Positions 33,292 through 36,615 of a DNA stretch of 36,615 nucleotides are shown here, one piece after another (the first letter of the stretch is position 1; each line of letters begins with the position of its first letter). The notes below the pieces were generated by a model. It was given only the letters and a program-made list of their open reading frames with translations. It was not told where the DNA came from and searched no databases. Position numbers and translations under genes: made by a program. Origin of the DNA: Oscillospiraceae bacterium (GTDB lineage Bacteria; Bacillota; Clostridia; Oscillospirales; CAG-272); the NCBI GenBank assembly GCA_015064315.1, contig SVSL01000013.1, positions 1 through 36,615 of the forward strand, read 5' to 3'.

Positions 33292-33344
33292 TATGATATG
33301 GATTCGATTTAAATGAGCTGCACCCCACCGCTATCTTCCAGTGC

Positions 33345-33371
33345 TGTGCCATGCTTGTAACGAAAACCTAT
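33345..33371. repeat. Conserved 3' flank, copy 1
   Basis: CATGCTTGTAACGAAAACCT followed by ATGTA matches 34270-34293 with about three differences. The stop codon (TAG, minus strand) of the gene at 33368 lies inside this element. Confidence 0.65.
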
Positions 33372-33910
33372 GTATCATTGGAAAGTTGAACGAACTCTTT
33401 CATCCAAGTGGACGTGTTTTCAAAATCTTTCATACCGTATATGAGAAATGTACGTTGCTCTTTTCCTTTTGCACCCATATTGACATCGGCGCATATACGT
33501 ATATGCCCGCAAGAGAATTTTTTCTCAAAAGAGGATTGCAAATATTCAATGCTTTTTATATTATACAAAGTGTATGTTTTTTCGTATTTGGATTCTGTTC
33601 CGGTGCCTCCCCATATACGTCCTGTAACGAACAGATTTAGCAATGCTCCCCGATATTGAAATTTAATTGTATCGGGAGTTATATCTAAACACTTAGGATT
33701 GCTGAGGAGCTTTACAATCATAATTGCTAAACATCCGCAACAGAATATGAGAAGTCCTTTCCAATCAAATGTATGATTTACAATATTATATATCGTATAA
33801 AGAATAGGCAAAGCAAATAATACAGCGAGCCATATTAAATTCTGCTTTGATTGAATATTGAAGATCCGATTCAGTTTCACTTCGTAGCAAGCATATTCTT
33901 GATTGTTCAT
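33368..33910 (-). CDS. Membrane protein of 180 residues, unknown function
   Basis: Two adjacent membrane segments (about 24-45, LIWLAVLFALPILYTIYNIV, and 50-70, GLLIFCCGCLAIMIVKLL) with a soluble C-terminal domain of about 110 residues: ITPDTIKFQYRG, YTLYNIKSIEY, CGHIRICADV, TFLIYGMKDFENT. The arrangement of two segments plus a beta-rich tail resembles bacterial PH-like membrane proteins, but I cannot assign it. ATG 33910 follows GGAGGT at seven bases. It is visibly AT-rich against the biosynthetic genes and lies between the shared 43-bp upstream element and a shared 3' flank, so it may be acquired. Confidence 0.78.
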   Translation of the reverse strand: MNNQEYACYEVKLNRIFNIQSKQNLIWLAVLFALPILYTIYNIVNHTFDWKGLLIFCCGCLAIMIVKLLSNPKCLDITPDTIKFQYRGALLNLFVTGRIWGGTGTESKYEKTYTLYNIKSIEYLQSSFEKKFSCGHIRICADVNMGAKGKEQRTFLIYGMKDFENTSTWMKEFVQLSNDT

Positions 33911-33936
33911 GCGTGATACCTCCATTCTGTATTTTC

Positions 33937-33965
33937 ATTATACCACAATTTTGTAAACATTTCAA
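33937..33965 (-). promoter_or_regulatory. Promoter of the 180-residue membrane protein
   Basis: Minus strand TTGAAA (33960-33965), 17-nt spacer, TATAAT (33937-33942). The -35 box is the end of the 43-bp repeated element. Confidence 0.75.
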
Positions 33966-34002
33966 CCCTTTCGCCGGTTCGAATCTGTCTACAGACCCGA
34001 AA
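33960..34002. repeat. 43-bp direct repeat, copy 1
   Basis: Identical over 43 bp to 35319-35361. It begins TTTCAACCCTTTCGCCGG and ends CAGACCCGAAA. In both places it lies immediately upstream of a minus-strand gene and supplies the -35 hexamer. Confidence 0.92.
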
Positions 34003-34009
34003 AGAATGA

Positions 34010-34100
34010 AATCCGCCTCCCCGTCCCCGCAAAGCGGGATTTCATCGCGAAGCGATTTCATCCACCGAAGGTGGATTTCTTCCGCAGAAGGCGGATTTAG
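34010..34100. repeat. Array of small hairpins with ATTTC linkers
   Basis: Successive stems: CCCGC-AAA-GCGGG, ATCGC-GAA-GCGAT, ATCCACC-GAA-GGTGGAT and TCCGC-AGAA-GGCGGA, joined by TTTC or ATTTC. The stem sequences differ while loop (GAA) and linker stay the same. It resembles the array at 36501-36615. Confidence 0.75.
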
Positions 34101-34103
34101 TTG

Positions 34104-34135
34104 AAAAAAGCACTTGCTTGCGCAAGTGCTTTTTT
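34104..34135 (-). terminator. Bidirectional terminator
   Basis: AAAAAAGCACTTGC / GCAAGTGCTTTTTT with loop TTGC gives a stem of 14 bp, with T runs in both directions. It lies 160 bp behind the stop of the gene at 34296 and ends that transcript before the next promoter. Confidence 0.85.
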
Positions 34136-34197
34136 CTGTGACGTGTGTCTGATTTAGATGCAAAGCCGTGTGTGGCCAATTTAGATGCAGGTCGATT

Positions 34198-34268
34198 TTG
34201 CGGAGGGTAGACTACCTCCTTGGTGATGATGGGAGTTAAAAGTTTCCGCAGTCTACCGGACTTTTAAC
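34198..34268. repeat. Structured inverted-repeat stretch behind the 320-residue gene
   Basis: GTTAAAAGT (34235-34243) and ACTTTTAAC (34260-34268) are exact reverse complements, with a small inner CCG/CGG pair. GGTAGACT (34206-34213) is also complementary to AGTCTACC (34249-34256), so two folds exclude each other. No T run follows. Confidence 0.5.
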
Positions 34269-34269
34269 A

Positions 34270-34293
34270 CCATGCTTGCAACGAAGCCTATGT
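34270..34293. repeat. Conserved 3' flank, copy 2
   Basis: CATGCTTGCAACGAAGCCTA followed by TGTA is the counterpart of 33345-33371. It lies 2 bp beyond the stop codon of the gene at 34296. Confidence 0.65.
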
Positions 34294-34295
34294 AA

Positions 34296-35258
34296 TTATT
34301 TCGCCTCTAAATAGTAGTATTTCCCGAATAAATATTTCTTGTCTGGGGCATAGGGACAATCTGCTTTGCTACCGGAATACATCAATGTACCGCTACTTGC
34401 AGTGGAACGGAGAACCATAACGTTTCCTCGTTTTCCAACATTGCAAACATCATCGTAGATTTCAAAAATAGTGGGATGCCAATGTGTGATATCACTTTCA
34501 ACTTTTCCAAACAACAATCTACTGACACCGAAGTAACAATCTCGGGGATCTACCCCAAGTTCAATTTTGATGTTTTCATGTAAGCGCCACTCAATGTTTT
34601 CGGTGCCTTCGTTAAGTTCAAATGTACCACACAAATCCGGTGTTTGAAGCATCATATCGTAAAGCTCTTTGGAATTTTGAGGAATAATCATTTTTAACGG
34701 AGATTCTTCGTTTTCAAATGCATTTTCATAATTCCATGTAACAAAGATGCAGTCGGGAATATCTTTGTCGTTTAAATTAAGCGTCGGAAACATTTTTCTT
34801 TCAACGAGTAACTTTATAGGATAAATTGGTGTACTTTCTAATTTAGCAAGCAAATTAGCATAACATTCATCGAAAGGTTTCCAATCACCGTCATAGTCGG
34901 CTTGCCATACGTTTCCTTCCTCATTAAGGTCTATTTGCTCAAAATCGGGGAAAAGATAAATAGTTTCATTGTGGATAAAATATTCAAATCCATTTGATTC
35001 TTGCTTTACATACTTTATTGGCAAGCCACGGTGCATTGCAGAATTATAAAACCGATACTCGGGGGAATACAGAATACTCGTCATATACTTATTTTGAAAA
35101 TCTGCATAGTAACGAGATTTTTTATATTTCTTTTTATTCTTCGGCATTTGGCGCAATGTATATATTCCTGCAATTATAATTCCTACGAGAATTAAAGGTG
35201 AAAATATAATAACTGTTAATGCAATCAATAATTTTTGATACCATTTTAGTTTATTCAT
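34296..35258 (-). CDS. Membrane-anchored protein of 320 residues, unknown function
   Basis: One N-terminal membrane segment (about 8-36, KLLIALTVIIFSPLILVGII), a short basic stretch (KNKKKYKKSRYY), then a soluble domain of about 265 residues rich in aromatic and acidic residues: SNGFEYFIHNETIYLFPDFEQIDLN, CIFVTWNYENAFENEE, THWHPTIFEIYDDV and SGTLMYSGSKADCPYAPDKK. I recognise no family. The start at 35258 is the first ATG after AGGAGGA (12-nt spacing, a little long); the longer frame would run through promoter and repeat. It is AT-rich, with the same upstream 43-bp element and 3' flank as the gene at 33368. Confidence 0.75.
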   Translation of the reverse strand: MNKLKWYQKLLIALTVIIFSPLILVGIIIAGIYTLRQMPKNKKKYKKSRYYADFQNKYMTSILYSPEYRFYNSAMHRGLPIKYVKQESNGFEYFIHNETIYLFPDFEQIDLNEEGNVWQADYDGDWKPFDECYANLLAKLESTPIYPIKLLVERKMFPTLNLNDKDIPDCIFVTWNYENAFENEESPLKMIIPQNSKELYDMMLQTPDLCGTFELNEGTENIEWRLHENIKIELGVDPRDCYFGVSRLLFGKVESDITHWHPTIFEIYDDVCNVGKRGNVMVLRSTASSGTLMYSGSKADCPYAPDKKYLFGKYYYLEAK

Positions 35259-35295
35259 GGCATTTTGAAATCCTCCTTTCACTCCTTGTAGTATT

Positions 35296-35324
35296 ATTAT
35301 ATCATAAAAATTTGAATTTTTCAA
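35296..35324 (-). promoter_or_regulatory. Promoter of the 320-residue protein
   Basis: Minus strand TTGAAA (35319-35324), 17-nt spacer, TATAAT (35296-35301). As at 33937, the -35 box is the end of the 43-bp repeat. Confidence 0.75.
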
Positions 35325-35361
35325 CCCTTTCGCCGGTTCGAATCTGTCTACAGACCCGAAA
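35319..35361. repeat. 43-bp direct repeat, copy 2
   Basis: Identical to 33960-34002. The sequences beyond both ends differ between the copies. Confidence 0.92.
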
Positions 35362-35443
35362 TGCCCGAAATGCATCTACAAAATTTCGAAAAACTTCAGA
35401 GGCGAAAAAAGCGGAGAAGTTTTTTTAGTATCAGGGTATTCAA

Positions 35444-35614
35444 ATCCGCAAGCGGATTCGAAGATTCGCGCGCCCTGCGCCTGGTGAGCAAGCTCCCCGA
35501 TCTTCGGGCGGCGAATGCGGACCTCATTCTGTGCCGCACGCGGCACAGAATAGCCCCGAAGGGGGGCTACCCCAGCCAACACAAAGGGCACGCCGATGGC
35601 GTGCCCTTTGTGTT
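35444..35614. repeat. Palindromic repeats in the gap before the 138-residue gene
   Basis: Three palindromes: AATCCGC-AA-GCGGATT (35444-35459), ATTCTGTGCCGC-AC-GCGGCACAGAAT (35526-35551), and CACAAAGGGCACGCC / GGCGTGCCCTTTGTG (35579-35614), the last shared with 33258-33291. The 430-bp stretch 35259-35688 holds only these, the 43-bp repeat and the promoter; GGTGCGTAA occurs twice near 35633 and 35664. Confidence 0.75.
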
Positions 35615-35688
35615 GCGAAGAAGCGCGCAAACGGTGCGTAAGGTTAGGTAAAAACGCAAAAAAGGTGCGTAAATATACACTACTTGGA

Positions 35689-36105
35689 TTATTTTCGTTT
35701 GACTTCCGCTCGATCAAATTTGATCTTAAAGGTGAAATCTTCGGGATATGAGTCGAAATCTTGCAAATCAATTTCCAAAATGTAATGATTGTCTTGTTCG
35801 ATTAATCGATCCGCCAACCACCAAATTGTTTTTCTGTTTTCAAGGGATATATCAGTCGTTAAAGTCTTGTAGTTGTAAAGATGGATTTCCTCTACCGAGT
35901 TGTCATAAAGTGCTCCTTTGGCGTTGATTTTCAATACCAAAAGATTGCGATTATATTTGCTTTTTTCTCCGACGAATTTATTATAATCGAATGGAAACTC
36001 AAATGCTTCAACACCTATAATACCTGCATCGTGAAGTCCATTTATCCAATACCATTCGGGAGGATTGTCGAGATGATGAGACATATATTCTCTACTTTTT
36101 GACAT
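35689..36105 (-). CDS. Protein of 138 residues, unknown function
   Basis: Soluble, without signal or membrane segment. It begins MSKSREYMSHHLDNPPEWYW, continues INGLHDAGIIGVEAFEFPFDYNK and ends DFTFKIKFDRAEVKRK. The latter half (IHLYNYKTLTT; NHYILEIDLQD) looks like beta strands. The start at 36105 has AAAGGAGA seven bases upstream and lies inside the end of the S23-like gene (14-bp overlap), so both are one transcript with likely coupled translation. I recognise no family. A partner role with the four-helix-bundle protein is possible from the overlap. Confidence 0.75.
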   Translation of the reverse strand: MSKSREYMSHHLDNPPEWYWINGLHDAGIIGVEAFEFPFDYNKFVGEKSKYNRNLLVLKINAKGALYDNSVEEIHLYNYKTLTTDISLENRKTIWWLADRLIEQDNHYILEIDLQDFDSYPEDFTFKIKFDRAEVKRK

Positions 36106-36448
36106 CAATATTCTCCTTTGCGGTATTGATTGAAGCAATCAATATTCTGCGAATCGTTCCGCATTGATTATACAAATCTTTTGCAATCTCTCGGTCAAGC
36201 AATTCAGATTTTACAAACAATTCAAGCCAATATTCCGTTTCATAGCACTCTTTCAGCACAATTTGAAATTTGGCAACAAAATCGGCTTTGCTATGAGCAT
36301 AATTCGCTTCGTGAATATTTGCTCCGATAGAAGTAGACGAACGTTCCAACTGATTTACGAGAGAATAGTGACCTTTTATTTTGTCACACATTTTAATGAC
36401 TTTAACCGCAAAGTCTATGGATAGGTCACGAAGTTTCGAATCTGCCAT
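36092..36448 (-). CDS. Four-helix-bundle protein (S23 family)
   Basis: 118 residues. It matches the pattern of proteins first found inside 23S rRNA intervening sequences and now known as free genes: LRDLSIDFAVKVIKMC, LVNQLERSSTSIGANIHEANYA, DFVAKFQIVLKECYETEYWLELF and a last helix with IRRILIASI. No rRNA is near, so it is the stand-alone type; its role is unknown, with nucleic-acid binding suggested for the family. It is AT-rich. The start at 36448 follows AAAGGCGG. It overlaps the next gene by 14 bp. Confidence 0.9.
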   Translation of the reverse strand: MADSKLRDLSIDFAVKVIKMCDKIKGHYSLVNQLERSSTSIGANIHEANYAHSKADFVAKFQIVLKECYETEYWLELFVKSELLDREIAKDLYNQCGTIRRILIASINTAKENIDVKK

Positions 36449-36471
36449 AGCAACACCGCCTTTCTGCCGTT

Positions 36472-36500
36472 ATTATATCATAAAATCGGGTGTTTTTCAA
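36472..36500 (-). promoter_or_regulatory. Promoter of the S23-like gene pair
   Basis: Minus strand TTGAAA (36495-36500), 17-nt spacer, TATAAT (36472-36477); both boxes equal those at 33937 and 35296. The leader is only about 15-20 nt. Confidence 0.75.
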
Positions 36501-36615
36501 GTGAAATATTCGCCTTGCGGCGAATGTGAAATAATTCCCTTGCGGAAATTGTGAAATATTGCTCCTTCGTCGCAATGTGAAATGAAATTTGCCCACATTC
36601 GCGTCAGCGAATATT
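36501..36615. repeat. Tandem array of variable hairpins with GTGAAAT linkers, reaching the window edge
   Basis: GTGAAAT occurs at 36501, 36526, 36551 and 36577, spaced 25-26 bp. Between them are hairpins of different sequence: ATTCGCC-TTGC-GGCGAAT, AATTCCC-TTGC-GGAAATT, and ATTGC..GCAAT. A further hairpin ATTCGC-GTCA-GCGAAT follows near the edge (36597-36612). The array is cut by the window end. Confidence 0.85.

Noticed and set aside
33960..34002. The 43-bp repeat contains GGTTCGAATC, like the T arm of a tRNA
   Set aside because: The bases on both sides do not form a T stem, and no acceptor, D or anticodon arm is present. It is kept only as a direct repeat, though an ancient tRNA-end origin is not excluded.
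34235..34268. Integron attC site
   Set aside because: GTTAAAA and TTTTAAC only partly fit the GTTRRRY/RYYYAAC core sites, and no integrase is in the window.
36501..36615. CRISPR array at the right edge
   Set aside because: The constant part is only 7 bp and every variable part is self-complementary; no cas genes are near.

Overview
The window looks like a chromosome segment of an uncultured, gut-type member of the Clostridia (Bacillota). The evidence is the strict TTGACA-N17-TATAAT promoters, strong AGGAGG ribosome sites, short HisG plus HisZ, a DUF4830 protein next to RodA, BspA-type leucine-rich-repeat surface proteins, and the abundant small palindromic repeats common in such genomes. I cannot name a genus from sequence alone.

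Layout. 1-563 is the N-terminal part of an O-acetylhomoserine sulfhydrylase (metY). 564-1722 is gene-free and packed with GTAGGGG-type palindromes, including a 170-bp direct duplication. 1723-3992 holds an M20 peptidase followed by a leucine-rich-repeat lipoprotein. 4272-11997 is a ten-gene histidine operon on the minus strand, transcribed yerC-hisZ-hisG-hisD-hisC-hisB-hisH-hisA-hisF-hisIE. It is led by a TrpR-like regulator whose promoter carries a near-palindrome between -35 and -10. 12257-17831 is an arginine cluster, argC-argJ-argB-argD-argF, with ArgR-type boxes upstream and a MITE-like repeat splitting argJ from argB. gap (GAPDH) follows at 18108-19127.

19355-22544 is the most unusual stretch. 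A decapitated XRE regulator remnant abuts a consensus promoter that drives a 42-codon peptide gene. That gene ends in a hairpin terminator, and a 900-residue secreted leucine-rich-repeat protein follows. Next come a TagA/WecG glycosyltransferase, proS, rodA, a DUF4830 membrane protein whose ribosome site lies inside a long hairpin, a lipoprotein, the conserved yceD-rpmF pair, tmcAL and a 98-residue orphan.

From about 30490 to the end the window is accessory. It has a second palindrome-repeat field, an EamA transporter plus sugar isomerase operon, and then four AT-rich genes (two unknown membrane proteins, an unknown 138-residue protein, and a four-helix-bundle S23 protein). Their three promoters share TTGAAA-N17-TATAAT. 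Two of these genes have the same 43-bp element upstream and the same roughly 25-bp element at the stop codon, giving a cassette-like look. Arrays of small hairpins joined by GAAAT linkers lie around them.

The histidine and arginine blocks are coherent biosynthetic units. The housekeeping genes are separate transcription units with clear promoters and terminators. Start codons were chosen by ribosome-site spacing and family N-termini; nothing here was checked by database search.
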